This document shows positions 43,659 through 51,797 of a stretch of 64,000 bases of DNA, one piece after another. The stretch spans positions 1,488,001 through 1,552,000 of the forward strand of contig OZ246983.1 of assembly GCA_965232595.1 (NCBI GenBank). The letters are read 5' to 3'. The DNA is from SZUA-309 sp965232595 (GTDB lineage Bacteria > Pseudomonadota > Gammaproteobacteria > Pseudomonadales > Azotimanducaceae). A program made the position numbers and the translations under genes. The first letter of the stretch is position 1; each line of letters starts with the position of its first letter. The notes beneath the pieces are model-generated. The model did no database searches. It was given only the letters and a program-made list of their open reading frames with translations, and had not been told where the DNA came from.

Positions 43659-43903
43659 CGACGCTTGTCGATCGCTTCGTTGACTCGGAGCTGGCGGCCG
43701 CCGAAGTCGCTGCCGTTCAGTTCTTCGATCGCTTTGCCAGCCGCATCGTCATCGAGCTCGACAAAGCCGAAGCCCCGGGACCGGCCGGTCTCGCGGTCGG
43801 AAATTACACGTGCGGAATGAACGGTGCCCATGGCAGAGAAAAGGGCTTCCAGCTCCCCATCGTCAACGCTCCAGGGAAGATTGCCCACATACAGTTTTTT
43901 CAT
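43655..43903 (-). CDS. Small RRM RNA-binding protein
   Basis: A single RNA-recognition motif in 82 residues. RNP2 LYVGNL lies at 4-9 and RNP1 RGFGFVEL at 43-50, with the basic tail NEAIDKRR. Such small bacterial RRM proteins are often cold- or stress-regulated RNA binders. The ATG at 43903 is chosen over in-frame upstream starts because the sequence before it is non-conserved; there is no clear ribosome site, and three TAGAGTC repeats fill the leader. Confidence 0.94.
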   Translation of the reverse strand: MKKLYVGNLPWSVDDGELEALFSAMGTVHSARVISDRETGRSRGFGFVELDDDAAGKAIEELNGSDFGGRQLRVNEAIDKRR

Positions 43904-43937
43904 AGAGTCTGTTCGGTAGAGTCCTGTCAGTAGAGTC
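43903..43937 (-). repeat. Triple 14-bp-period repeat in the RRM gene leader
   Basis: TAGAGTC occurs at 43903-43909, 43917-43923 and 43931-43937, exactly 14 bp apart. In the mRNA this is GACTCTA three times, the last overlapping the ATG. The intervening bases of the first two units are also similar. The position suggests a binding site controlling translation, possibly by the RRM protein itself. Confidence 0.7.
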
Positions 43938-43997
43938 GGCGGTAGCCGCGCGCCCTGAAGGCACGGCAGCCGACCGGTTCGGCAAGTCTGCGCCCAC

Positions 43998-44026
43998 ATT
44001 GTTGCGGTAATAAGACGCCCAGACAA
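43998..44026 (-). promoter_or_regulatory. Candidate promoter of the RRM gene
   Basis: On the minus strand TTGTCT (44021-44026) is 17 bp from AACAAT (43998-44003), four of six consensus matches each. It would give a leader of about 90 nt that includes the three repeats. On the plus strand TATGAT at 44030-44035 is a possible -10 for the peroxiredoxin gene, without a clear -35. Confidence 0.4.
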
Positions 44027-44120
44027 GCGTATGATGGGCGCTCCACCCTGGAGTCGTCAGCTCGGGATACGGGAACAAACCATCAGGTTTCTACGAAGAA
44101 GCGAACGCGGATGTTGAGAG

Positions 44121-44591
44121 ATGTTGAGTAAAGGCGATCAGGCACCCTCGTTCGAGGGCACGGATCAGACCGGGGCAACCCAAAGCCTCGCAGCGCTGCT
44201 CGGCAACGGGCCGCTGTTGCTGTACTTCTATCCGGCCGACTTTACGCCCATCTGCACCGCCCAGGCCTGCGCCTTCCGGGATCGGCAGGATGTGCTGAGC
44301 GACGCCTCGGTCCAGGTCGTCGGGGTCAGCCCGCAGTCCGAAGGCAGCCACCAGCGGTTCGCCGATGCTTACGATCTGGGCTTTCCGCTGATACCGGATC
44401 AGAACAAACGCATCATCAAAGCCTACGGCGTGGACGGGCCGTTCGGCATCGGCGTGCGCCGGGCGACCTTTCTGATCGGTACGGACGGTCGGATCCGCGA
44501 CCGGGTGGTGTCCGACCTGTTCGTCGGCAGCCATACCGACTTCATCAAGAGCGCGCTGGAGAGCCTGCAGGCGGATGGAGGCCAGGATTGA
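44121..44591 (+). CDS. Peroxiredoxin (AhpC/TSA, Bcp/PrxQ-like)
   Basis: A thiol peroxidase of 156 residues. The active-site segment is FYPADFTPICTAQACAFRD with peroxidatic C45 and possible resolving C50, the C-x4-C spacing of PrxQ enzymes; the usual glycine before C45 is isoleucine. The remainder, VGVSPQS and ATFLIGTDGRI, fits the thioredoxin-like fold. The second of two nearby ATGs is used. Its TTGA end couples it to the VOC gene. Confidence 0.92.
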   Translation: MLSKGDQAPSFEGTDQTGATQSLAALLGNGPLLLYFYPADFTPICTAQACAFRDRQDVLSDASVQVVGVSPQSEGSHQRFADAYDLGFPLIPDQNKRIIKAYGVDGPFGIGVRRATFLIGTDGRIRDRVVSDLFVGSHTDFIKSALESLQADGGQD

Positions 44592-45028
44592 CCAATCCGT
44601 TTCACCTGGCGATCAAGGTCCGTGACATCGCCGAGGCACGGGCATTTTACGGCGGCCTGCTCGGCTGCCCCGAGGGCCGCAGCGACACGACCTGGGTCGA
44701 TTTCAACCTGATGGGACACCAGCTGGTCTGCCATCTGGCCCCGGATGATGAGCCGGCGCTGCACGCCAATCCGGTCGATGGCCACGACGTGCCCGTCCCT
44801 CACTTCGGCGTGGTGCTCGACATGCAGAGCTGGAAGGCACTGGCCGCGAAGCTGAAAGCCGCCGGCATCAACTTCGTGATCGAACCCTACGTGCGCTTCG
44901 AGGGTGAGCCCGGTGAACAGGCAACCATGTTTTTCCTCGATCCGAGCGGTAACCCGCTCGAGTTCAAAGCCTTCGAGGACATCGACGGCCAGCTGTTCGC
45001 CACCGACGCGACGAGTGCCGGGCAATGA
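44588..45028 (+). CDS. Metal-type VOC family protein 3
   Basis: A 146-residue VOC protein from a TTG overlapping the peroxiredoxin stop. Unlike the two VOC proteins at 39-40 kb it keeps likely metal ligands: H6 (PFHLAIKV), H72 (PVPHFGVVL) and E125 (NPLEFKAF). That fits a dioxygenase or glyoxalase-like reaction; the substrate is unknown. ATGA links it to the NTF2-like gene. Confidence 0.88.
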   Translation: MTNPFHLAIKVRDIAEARAFYGGLLGCPEGRSDTTWVDFNLMGHQLVCHLAPDDEPALHANPVDGHDVPVPHFGVVLDMQSWKALAAKLKAAGINFVIEPYVRFEGEPGEQATMFFLDPSGNPLEFKAFEDIDGQLFATDATSAGQ

Positions 45029-45468
45029 CCGAAGCAATGACCGAGGCCATGATCGAGGCAAGGGCCGCCGCCCGAGATCTGGTGCTCGCGCTGAACGACT
45101 GCTGGCCACGCGGCGACCTCGACGCGCTGGCGCAGTTCTACCACCCCGACGTGGTGCTGCTGCCGCCGGATCTGGGCGAGCCCATCTGCGGGCGGGAGGC
45201 CGTGGTGGCGAGCTACCTCGAGTTCCTTCAGGCAGCGTCGCTGGAACACTTCGAGGTGCTGGCGCTGGAGGTGTTTCCGTTCCAGGGCACCGGCGGCAGC
45301 CGGACGTTCATGGCCCATCTGACCTTTGCGGTCACCTACACGCTCGACGGTGAGACCTACGTGGAGAAGGGGCTGGAGGCGTACACCATCGCCGGAGACG
45401 ATGACGGGCTGAAGATTCTCTGGCGCCACCAGAGCGTGCTGGACAGCCGGGTGGAAGCCAAGGCCTGA
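45025..45468 (+). CDS. SnoaL/NTF2-like family protein
   Basis: A 147-residue cone-shaped NTF2-like protein: an opening helix, then LAQFYHPDVVLLPPDLGEPI and REAVVASYLEFL, with a curved sheet through AHLTFAVTYTLDG and the end KILWRHQSVLDS. Family members bind or turn over small hydrophobic compounds. ATG overlaps the VOC stop. It converges on VanZ with a 9-bp gap. Confidence 0.85.
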   Translation: MTEAMTEAMIEARAAARDLVLALNDCWPRGDLDALAQFYHPDVVLLPPDLGEPICGREAVVASYLEFLQAASLEHFEVLALEVFPFQGTGGSRTFMAHLTFAVTYTLDGETYVEKGLEAYTIAGDDDGLKILWRHQSVLDSRVEAKA

Positions 45469-45477
45469 GCGGTCAGC

Positions 45478-45906
45478 TCAACGGCCCGCAAAGAGCCAAC
45501 CCAGCAGTCGCGCCAACAGGGTCTTCAGGGGCCGGGCCAGCAGCGCAGCCAGCGCCAGGCCAACGCCGATACCAAGCAGGTCCACGGCCAGGTCTTTAAG
45601 CTCGGCGGTCCGCTCCGGGATCATCGACTGCACCGCTTCCAGAAAGACGCCGTAGCCCAGCATCACCAGCGCCGCCCTGATCACCACCGGTCGGGTCAAC
45701 GCCTGCCCGCCGTTCATGAGCACGAAGGCGAAGGTGAGGTAGGCAAAGGCGGCGGCGTGCAGGATCACATCGCCAAGCGCAAACACCGGGTTGTCCGGAG
45801 GCACCGGCACCAGCGCCAGGTAGGTGCAGAGCAGCAGCGGCAGGAAGAAGCCGAGCTGCCAGGTTAATGCGGCCAGCCGCTCCGCCAGGGACCGCGCTTG
45901 ACTCAT
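45478..45906 (-). CDS. VanZ-family membrane protein
   Basis: A 142-residue protein with four predicted transmembrane helices (about 17-34, 45-63, 78-95 and 105-123). The second helix opens GDVILHAAAFAYLTFAF and the third ends in FLEAVQSMIPERTAELKDLAVDLLG, the VanZ signature. VanZ of enterococci gives low-level teicoplanin resistance, but most homologues have no known role. The ATG is 1 bp after the hemE stop. Confidence 0.9.
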   Translation of the reverse strand: MSQARSLAERLAALTWQLGFFLPLLLCTYLALVPVPPDNPVFALGDVILHAAAFAYLTFAFVLMNGGQALTRPVVIRAALVMLGYGVFLEAVQSMIPERTAELKDLAVDLLGIGVGLALAALLARPLKTLLARLLGWLFAGR

Positions 45907-45907
45907 T

Positions 45908-46936
45908 TCAGCCGCGAGCGGCCGAGTACTCCTGGACGAAGTTCACCAGCGCTTTGACGTTGTCCACCGGCGTCTCCGGAATGATGCCGTGGCCCAGGTT
46001 GAAGATGTGGCCCGGCTGGCCAGCGACGCTGTCCAGGATGGCTCTCGCCTGTGCTTCCACCGTCGCCCGATCGGCACAGAGCACGATGGGATCCAGGTTG
46101 CCCTGAACCGCGCCAACCCCGGTCCGGGCCCAGGTTTCCTTCAGCGGTACCCGCCAGTCGAGCGCCAGCACATCCGGTCCCATGGCGGCTACTTCGTCGA
46201 GCAGATGCCCGTTGCCGGTGCCGAAGTAAATGACCGGCACCCGGCCGCGCAGGTTATCGAGCAGCTGCTTCAGGTGCGGCGCCACGTAGGCGCGGAAATC
46301 GGCCACCGACAGGCTGCCCACCCAGGTATCGAACAGCTGCACCGCATCCACGCCCGCTTCGATCTGCAGCAGCACGTAGCTGGTGACCTGCTCGACCAGC
46401 TTGTCCAGCAGGGCGCTCCAGAGCTCAGGCGCGGTGTACATCATTTTCTTTACGTGCACGTAGTTGCGCGAGCCGCGGCCCTCGATGGCGTACGAGGCCA
46501 GGGTGAAGGGCGCGCCGGAGAAGCCGATCAGCGCGATGTCTGCAGGCAGGCCCGAGAGGATGTTGGTAACGGTCTCGGCAATGTAGGGCGTCGCTTCCCT
46601 GGCCGGCAGCACCGTGAGGTTCTCGACGTCTTTTTCCGTCCGCACGGGGTTGTCGAACACAGGCCCTTCGCCCGCCTTGTAGTCCAGCCGCAGGCCCATC
46701 GGCTCCATGATCGGCAACAGGTCGGCAAACATGATTGCCGCGTCCACCCCGAGAATACGCTGCGCGTCGAGCGTTGCCTGGGCCGCCATCTCCGGATGCT
46801 TGAAGAAGTCCAGGCTCGGGGTGTCACCTTTGAGCGCGTGGTACTCGGGCATGTAGCGGCCGGCCTGGCGATTCAGCCAGATCGGCGTGTGAGCGGTGGG
46901 TTCGGCGGCGCATGCCTTGAGAAAGGTCTTTTCCAT
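45908..46936 (-). CDS. hemE: Uroporphyrinogen decarboxylase HemE (atypical type)
   Basis: Converts uroporphyrinogen III to coproporphyrinogen III in haem synthesis. The ATG at 46936, 13 bp after the fabV stop, gives 342 residues starting MEKTFLKACAAEP. The opening motif is PIWLNRQAGRYMPEY and the metal-free active site continues FADLLPIMEPMGL, with FSGAPFTLASYAIEG, then FDTWVGSLS and NLGHGIIPETPV. The fold is complete, but the N-terminal wording differs from gammaproteobacterial HemE as I know it (WMMRQAGRYLPEY, FSDILTVPDAMGL). A longer in-frame start would overlap fabV. Confidence 0.95.
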   Translation of the reverse strand: MEKTFLKACAAEPTAHTPIWLNRQAGRYMPEYHALKGDTPSLDFFKHPEMAAQATLDAQRILGVDAAIMFADLLPIMEPMGLRLDYKAGEGPVFDNPVRTEKDVENLTVLPAREATPYIAETVTNILSGLPADIALIGFSGAPFTLASYAIEGRGSRNYVHVKKMMYTAPELWSALLDKLVEQVTSYVLLQIEAGVDAVQLFDTWVGSLSVADFRAYVAPHLKQLLDNLRGRVPVIYFGTGNGHLLDEVAAMGPDVLALDWRVPLKETWARTGVGAVQGNLDPIVLCADRATVEAQARAILDSVAGQPGHIFNLGHGIIPETPVDNVKALVNFVQEYSAARG

Positions 46937-46949
46937 CGTGCTGATACTG

Positions 46950-48137
46950 CTAAACGTTGCGACCCAGGGTCGGATCCTGGTCGGCTTCGTAGTCCACACC
47001 CTCGAAGCCGAAGCCGAAGATCTTCAGAAAGTCCTCCCGGAACCCTTCCAGATCTGCCAGCTCTGAGAGGTTGTCGGTGGTGACGAGCGGCCAGCGGCGG
47101 CGCACCTCGTCCTGAATCTCATCTGCAAGCTCCCAGTCATCGACGCGGATCCGTCCTGCATCGTCCAGGTTCATCTCCACCCCTGCTGCGAGCTGGGTCG
47201 CGAACAGGCGATAGATGTGCTGGATGATGTTCTCGTGGGTGCCTGCTTCCTTCATCACCTTGAACAGCAGCGACGCGTACAGTGGCACCACCGGGATGGC
47301 CGATGAGGCCTGGGAAACGATGGCTTTCAGGGTGGCAACCCTGGCATCGCCGGAGATGGGGCCGAGCTGCTCGCGCATGGCGGCGGCGGCCCGGTCCAGA
47401 TCTTCCTTTGCCTTGCCCAGCGTGCCCTCCCAGTAGATCGGCCAGGTGAGCTCGGTGCCGATGTAGGTGAAAGCCACCGTGCGGAACCCTTGCGCCAGCA
47501 CGCCCGCCTCGGACAGCGCGTTGATCCAGAACTCCCAGTCTTCGCCGCCCATGACGGCCACGGTGTGGGCCGTTTCCTCTTCGGTTGCGGGCTCAAGGTC
47601 CACCTCGTGCACCTCACCCTTGTCCACGTTCAGCGACTTTATGTGCACCGGATCGCCCAGCGGCTTGATCACAGAGCGGTGCAGCTCGCCTGTTTTCGGG
47701 TGCGGCCGAACCGGCGACGCCAGGCTGTAGACCAGCAGGTCGATCTGGCCCATGTCCGCCTTTATCACCTCGATGACCTGCTCCTTCATCTCGTCGGAGA
47801 AGGCGTCACCATCCAGCGTCCTGGCGTAGAGACCGGCCTTTTCCGCCGCTTCCTCGAAGGCGATGTTGGCGTACCAGCCCTGGGTAGCCGTCTTCTTCTC
47901 GCTCTGCGGCTTCTCGAAAGACACGCCCAGCGTAGCCGCGCCGGCGCCGAACGCAGCCGTGATTCGGGACGCGAGGCCATAGCCGCCGGAGGCACCGATC
48001 ACCAGCACGTTCTTCAGTTGCCCGTCCACCTCGGCCTGACCGCGCACGTACTCGATCTGCTCGTTGACGCTGGCGGCCAGACCAGCCGGGTGGGCGGTGG
48101 TGCAGATGAAGCCGCGAATTCGAGGTTTGATGATCAT
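46950..48137 (-). CDS. fabV: Enoyl-ACP reductase FabV
   Basis: An NADH-dependent trans-2-enoyl reductase completing each fatty acid elongation cycle. The 395-residue protein is of the FabV class, larger than FabI. It starts IIKPRIRGFICTTAHPAG and has cofactor loop VLVIGASGGYGLASRI and the active site Y235-x8-K244 (PIYWEGTLGKAK), numbers identical to characterised FabV. FabV enzymes are insensitive to triclosan. It lies upstream of hemE, with which it may be cotranscribed. Confidence 0.97.
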   Translation of the reverse strand: MIIKPRIRGFICTTAHPAGLAASVNEQIEYVRGQAEVDGQLKNVLVIGASGGYGLASRITAAFGAGAATLGVSFEKPQSEKKTATQGWYANIAFEEAAEKAGLYARTLDGDAFSDEMKEQVIEVIKADMGQIDLLVYSLASPVRPHPKTGELHRSVIKPLGDPVHIKSLNVDKGEVHEVDLEPATEEETAHTVAVMGGEDWEFWINALSEAGVLAQGFRTVAFTYIGTELTWPIYWEGTLGKAKEDLDRAAAAMREQLGPISGDARVATLKAIVSQASSAIPVVPLYASLLFKVMKEAGTHENIIQHIYRLFATQLAAGVEMNLDDAGRIRVDDWELADEIQDEVRRRWPLVTTDNLSELADLEGFREDFLKIFGFGFEGVDYEADQDPTLGRNV

Positions 48138-48169
48138 AAGTTTTCCTGGGCTTGGCTGGGGTCCGTCGA

Positions 48170-49249
48170 TCAGGCGCGCATCATACCTTGGGCTACTGCC
48201 CAGCGCATGGCGGCGCCGAGATCGATCATCCAGGGACCGTCGCGACGCAGCTCCACGTTCAGGGCGTGATTTTCCAGCAGCTTGTGGTCGCGGTCCCCAT
48301 CCAGCGCCAGCACCCCCGGCCCGCGCATGGGCACCGAGACGCCGAACGGTATGCGGGTGACGCTGCGCACCGCCACCTTTCTGAACAGCCCCGGCGACAG
48401 CGGCGCGGTAAAGACCCGGTCTCCCTCGCGCGCGTCATCCGCGTCCACCAGCTCTACCAGCAGGCCTTCGTCGTCCGCCTCGTATACCGGCTCGACCATG
48501 CCGCCGATGGGCGACATGCCGACGGCGGTGGGCTCCGCCCGGGTCAGCAGCAGCCGATCGATCCGTTTCGGATCAAAGGGCAGCAGGTTGCCGACGTGAT
48601 CGCGGCGCAGGATGACCGCATCGATCAGCCCGACGTCCGGCAACTCATGGGCTTTGTCGTTCGCAGGCTTGCCGGTCACGTGCAGCACTTTTGCCCGACG
48701 GTGGGCGCCGGATTCACTCAGGTCGCCGCGGGCGGCGAGGGCCGCCACCATGCCGGCAATGGTGGGTTCGGCCAGGGTCGGAAAGACGTTGTTGGTGCCG
48801 GTGGACAGCGCGATCAGGCGCACGGCTCTGCCCGCCTCGCCAAGCCGGCCGAGCAGGCGGACTATCGCCCGGTTGGTGCCGTCACCGCCCAGAGAGACGA
48901 TGACCCGGCAACCAGCCTCGATGAAAGCGCGGACGTTCTGCTCGGTGTCGAGCGCGGTATTGGTGACCTTGTTGTCGATGATGTTGAGCCGGGCGCTGAG
49001 CGGCATGTTCTCGAGCGCCGCAGCGGTGATCCGGAACGGCTCCCTCGCCGCATGCAGCACCCCGGCGCCGAACGCGTCAGCGCCCGCCGCGATCCGGGCG
49101 ACGATGTCACGTTTGGTCTCGTGGGTCATGTTCGAGGCGTGCGCGGCCAACCGGCGGACGTCGCGCCCCGACATCGGGTTGACAAGGATGCCAACGCCCC
49201 CGCCCGCGTCCACCTGAGGGGGCTCAGAACTTTCCGGCCGCCCGCTCAA
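48170..49249 (-). CDS. ATP-NAD kinase family protein (AcoX-like)
   Basis: A diacylglycerol-kinase/NAD-kinase fold of 359 residues. GILVNPMSGRDVRRLAAHAS opens the domain and the kinase motif SLGGDGTNRAIV follows the first half; IALSTGTNNVF is the family NxxGTNN-like site. It differs from housekeeping NadK, which is shorter, and resembles the acetoin-cluster AcoX group; the substrate is uncertain. Starts at TTG overlapping the S9 peptidase stop (TTGA). Confidence 0.87.
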   Translation of the reverse strand: MSGRPESSEPPQVDAGGGVGILVNPMSGRDVRRLAAHASNMTHETKRDIVARIAAGADAFGAGVLHAAREPFRITAAALENMPLSARLNIIDNKVTNTALDTEQNVRAFIEAGCRVIVSLGGDGTNRAIVRLLGRLGEAGRAVRLIALSTGTNNVFPTLAEPTIAGMVAALAARGDLSESGAHRRAKVLHVTGKPANDKAHELPDVGLIDAVILRRDHVGNLLPFDPKRIDRLLLTRAEPTAVGMSPIGGMVEPVYEADDEGLLVELVDADDAREGDRVFTAPLSPGLFRKVAVRSVTRIPFGVSVPMRGPGVLALDGDRDHKLLENHALNVELRRDGPWMIDLGAAMRWAVAQGMMRA

Positions 49250-51267
49250 TGGATCACGTACTCAGGCCGTTCCTTCGGCGGTCGTTCCGGCAGCACGAAG
49301 CGCTCGAGAAACAGGCTCATCACCGCGGCGTTGTAGTCCCGGTTGGACTTCTTTCTGAAGCCATGACCTTCGTCCTCCGCCAGCACGTACCAGACCGGAA
49401 TGCCTTCGGCTTTCAGCGCCGCGTAAATCTGCTCGCTCTCGCTGGCCGGCACCCGCGGATCGTTGGCGCCCTGAGAGATCATCAGCGGGCGGCTGATTTT
49501 CTCCACCTGATTGAGCGGCGAGATGGATTCCAGATGAGCCCGCATTTCCGGGTCACGCTCATCGCCATACTCGGCACGCCGCAGATCCCGGCGATAAGGC
49601 TGGGTGTTCTCGAGGAAGGTGACGAAGTTGGAAATGCCCACGGACTCGATGCCGGCAGCCAGGCGGTCCGAGTAGTGGACCAGCGAAGCGAGCACCATGT
49701 AACCACCGTAGGAGCCGCCGCGCACGACCACCCGGCTCGGGTCGAGGTCGGGCTGAGTCCGGATCCAATCCAGCAGGGCGCCGATGTCACGCACCGAGTC
49801 TTCGCGCTTGAAGCCGTTGTCGAGCTTCAGGTAGGTCTTGCCGTAGCCGTTGGAGCCACGCACGTTGGGCGCGATCACCGCCATCCCCAGCTCCTGAACC
49901 AGATACTGGAAGGTCGAGGAGAAGTAAGGCCGATACTGGCTTTCCGGGCCGCCGTGAATGTGTATCAGCACCGGATGCGGGCCTTCGCCCTCCGGCCGAA
50001 ACAGAAAGGCCGGCACCTCACGCTGCCTGCCATCCACCTGATCAAAGGTCGGGTAGCTGACCAGCTCGGGTACCACGAAGCGCTCCGGATCGAGCCCGCC
50101 CACCTCGCTCTTCGTCCAGCGCGCCAGCAGCCGCGCCTCGAGGGACAGGGTCCAGATGTCCGCCGGTGCGGTCGGCGTGACCAGCGACAGCGCGATGTTC
50201 TCGCCGTCTGCCGAAAACTGCAGCCCGGTAATCACGCCACCCGGCAGCTCGGGCAACGCCAGGGGCCGGTGCCCGGGCAGCTGCCAGACCACCAGCCGGG
50301 AGTAGCCGGCCTCGTTGATCACCAGTGCCAGGCGCTGACCGTCCGCGGAGAGCGCAAACTCCTCCACGTTCCAGGGCACGTCGGCGGTGAGCACGGCGAC
50401 CTCACCGGTCTCGATGTCCAGGTGATGCAGGCGGACGAACTCAGCCCCCATATCAGAAGTGAAGTAGACGCCCGTGCCATCAGCATCGTAGCGGGCCATG
50501 CCGATGGCGGCGGCCAGGTCCTCGTCGAGCAGCGGGCGCCGGGCGCCCGTTGCCAGATCAACCTCGTAAAGCCGCGACTCGTTGATCGACAGGTATCGAC
50601 CGATCAGCAGCCGATCGTCCTCCGGCGAGAAATCCAGGGGCGAAAAGGCGCCTTCATCTTCCTCGAGCGCCACGGCGACCGTACCGTCATCGAGCCGCTG
50701 AATGTGCACGTCCCGGCTGCGGCCATTGCGCTCGGTGGTGTAGTAGGCGAATGCGTCACCGGCACTCGACCAGATCACGCTGCCGTAGCGGGAGCTGCCG
50801 TCGGTCAGCAGCCGATGCGAGGCGCTGGCCCAGTCGAAGTAGAACAGCTGGTAAAACTCCGAGCCGCCTACGTCCCTTGAGTAGAGGAAGCCGGCGTCAT
50901 TGGCCGGCGTGGTGTAGACGCCCAGAATGGGCTCGTCGAAAAAGGTGATCTGCTCGCGCGCGCCCATGGCCTGCTTCAGCCGGTGCACCTGGCTGGTCTC
51001 GGCAAATCGGGTGCCTACCAGCAGCGCCTGACTCGACCAGCCGTGCAGGTAGGCGGAGCGGGTGTTCTGGTACTGACGGAGACGCTCGATCAGCTCCTCC
51101 GGCACCGGCGGCACGTCCCGGAGCACCAGCGCGCCCTGACGCTGCACGTTGTCGGGATCGCTCGGCAGCGTGCTGCACCCGGCCAGGGCCAGCGCGAACA
51201 GAAGCGCCACGGCCAGCACATCCGCCGCCGCTCGGCGACTCCGCGCAAGGGGTTCTGCTAACGTCAT
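49246..51267 (-). CDS. S9-family (prolyl-oligopeptidase-like) peptidase lipoprotein
   Basis: A 673-residue serine peptidase anchored in a membrane: signal peptide with lipobox LAGC near residue 30. Residues about 60-400 form a beta-propeller of repeated strands. The C-terminal alpha/beta-hydrolase has HIHGGPESQY, the nucleophile GGSYGGYM (S519), D603 in QGANDPRVP and H635 in EDEGHGF, a full triad. Such enzymes trim short peptides in the cell envelope. It is divergent from the small gene at 51341. Confidence 0.94.
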   Translation of the reverse strand: MTLAEPLARSRRAAADVLAVALLFALALAGCSTLPSDPDNVQRQGALVLRDVPPVPEELIERLRQYQNTRSAYLHGWSSQALLVGTRFAETSQVHRLKQAMGAREQITFFDEPILGVYTTPANDAGFLYSRDVGGSEFYQLFYFDWASASHRLLTDGSSRYGSVIWSSAGDAFAYYTTERNGRSRDVHIQRLDDGTVAVALEEDEGAFSPLDFSPEDDRLLIGRYLSINESRLYEVDLATGARRPLLDEDLAAAIGMARYDADGTGVYFTSDMGAEFVRLHHLDIETGEVAVLTADVPWNVEEFALSADGQRLALVINEAGYSRLVVWQLPGHRPLALPELPGGVITGLQFSADGENIALSLVTPTAPADIWTLSLEARLLARWTKSEVGGLDPERFVVPELVSYPTFDQVDGRQREVPAFLFRPEGEGPHPVLIHIHGGPESQYRPYFSSTFQYLVQELGMAVIAPNVRGSNGYGKTYLKLDNGFKREDSVRDIGALLDWIRTQPDLDPSRVVVRGGSYGGYMVLASLVHYSDRLAAGIESVGISNFVTFLENTQPYRRDLRRAEYGDERDPEMRAHLESISPLNQVEKISRPLMISQGANDPRVPASESEQIYAALKAEGIPVWYVLAEDEGHGFRKKSNRDYNAAVMSLFLERFVLPERPPKERPEYVIH

Positions 51268-51299
51268 ACGGGGTAGTACTCCAGCGAAATCCGAATGGT

Positions 51300-51328
51300 A
51301 CGCTAGGGAACCGAGTCTCCCAGGTCAA
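51300..51328 (-). promoter_or_regulatory. Candidate promoter of the S9 peptidase gene
   Basis: Minus-strand TTGACC (51323-51328, five of six consensus) is followed by a 17-bp spacer and TAGCGT (51300-51305), 33 bp before the ATG. The -10 is poor but the spacing is ideal. Confidence 0.4.
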
Positions 51329-51340
51329 TCAACGGCAGCC

Positions 51341-51775
51341 ATGACAACCGACAACGAGCCGCTCTGCCCGCACATGACCGCGGGCCCGCTGCCGTTCGAT
51401 GCGGTGCTGGTGCTCGACGACCACCTGGGACCAACCGACTGGCTGGTCCGCTGCCGCAGCTGTGGGTCCGCTTACCTGCTGGAGATGCTCGACTGGGACG
51501 GCCAACGACGGCTCTACCGGCTCCGCCTGCCGGCGGCTGATGCAGTAGCAGGCCTGTTGCGGGACCTCGAGCGTGGCAGCTGCGATCTCAATCGAGCCCG
51601 CGCTCAGGCTCAGCACTTCAGCCTGAGCAGCCGGGCGCTGCCGGTTCTGGCGCTACTCGATCTCAGTGCGGGGGCCCTGCTTGGGATCGTCCCGAGCCCG
51701 GAAGGCAGGCAACTGCCGGGCACATCCTGGCGCGAGCTACCCTGCGACGGCAGCTGGATTCAACAGCTCTCGTGA
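51341..51775 (+). CDS. Hypothetical protein with C-x-H / C-x2-C pair
   Basis: A 144-residue soluble protein of unknown function from an ATG. C9 and H11 (LCPHM) and C38 and C41 (VRCRSCGSAY) could form a small zinc site, and WLVRCRSC resembles a zinc-ribbon knuckle. The remainder alternates LYRLRLPAADAV helices and strands. It stands alone between the S9 peptidase and folA. No homologue recognised. Confidence 0.7.
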   Translation: MTTDNEPLCPHMTAGPLPFDAVLVLDDHLGPTDWLVRCRSCGSAYLLEMLDWDGQRRLYRLRLPAADAVAGLLRDLERGSCDLNRARAQAQHFSLSSRALPVLALLDLSAGALLGIVPSPEGRQLPGTSWRELPCDGSWIQQLS

Positions 51776-51797
51776 GCGCGCAGGGATCGCGTCGGCA

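Noticed and set aside
39146..45028. VOC and GNAT genes as antibiotic-resistance genes
   Set aside because: VOC and GNAT folds are broad, two VOC proteins lack metal ligands, and nothing in the sequence points to a drug substrate.
38741..45468. Genomic island or mobile element carrying the small-gene run
   Set aside because: No integrase, transposase, tRNA, attachment repeat or change in base composition was seen at either end.
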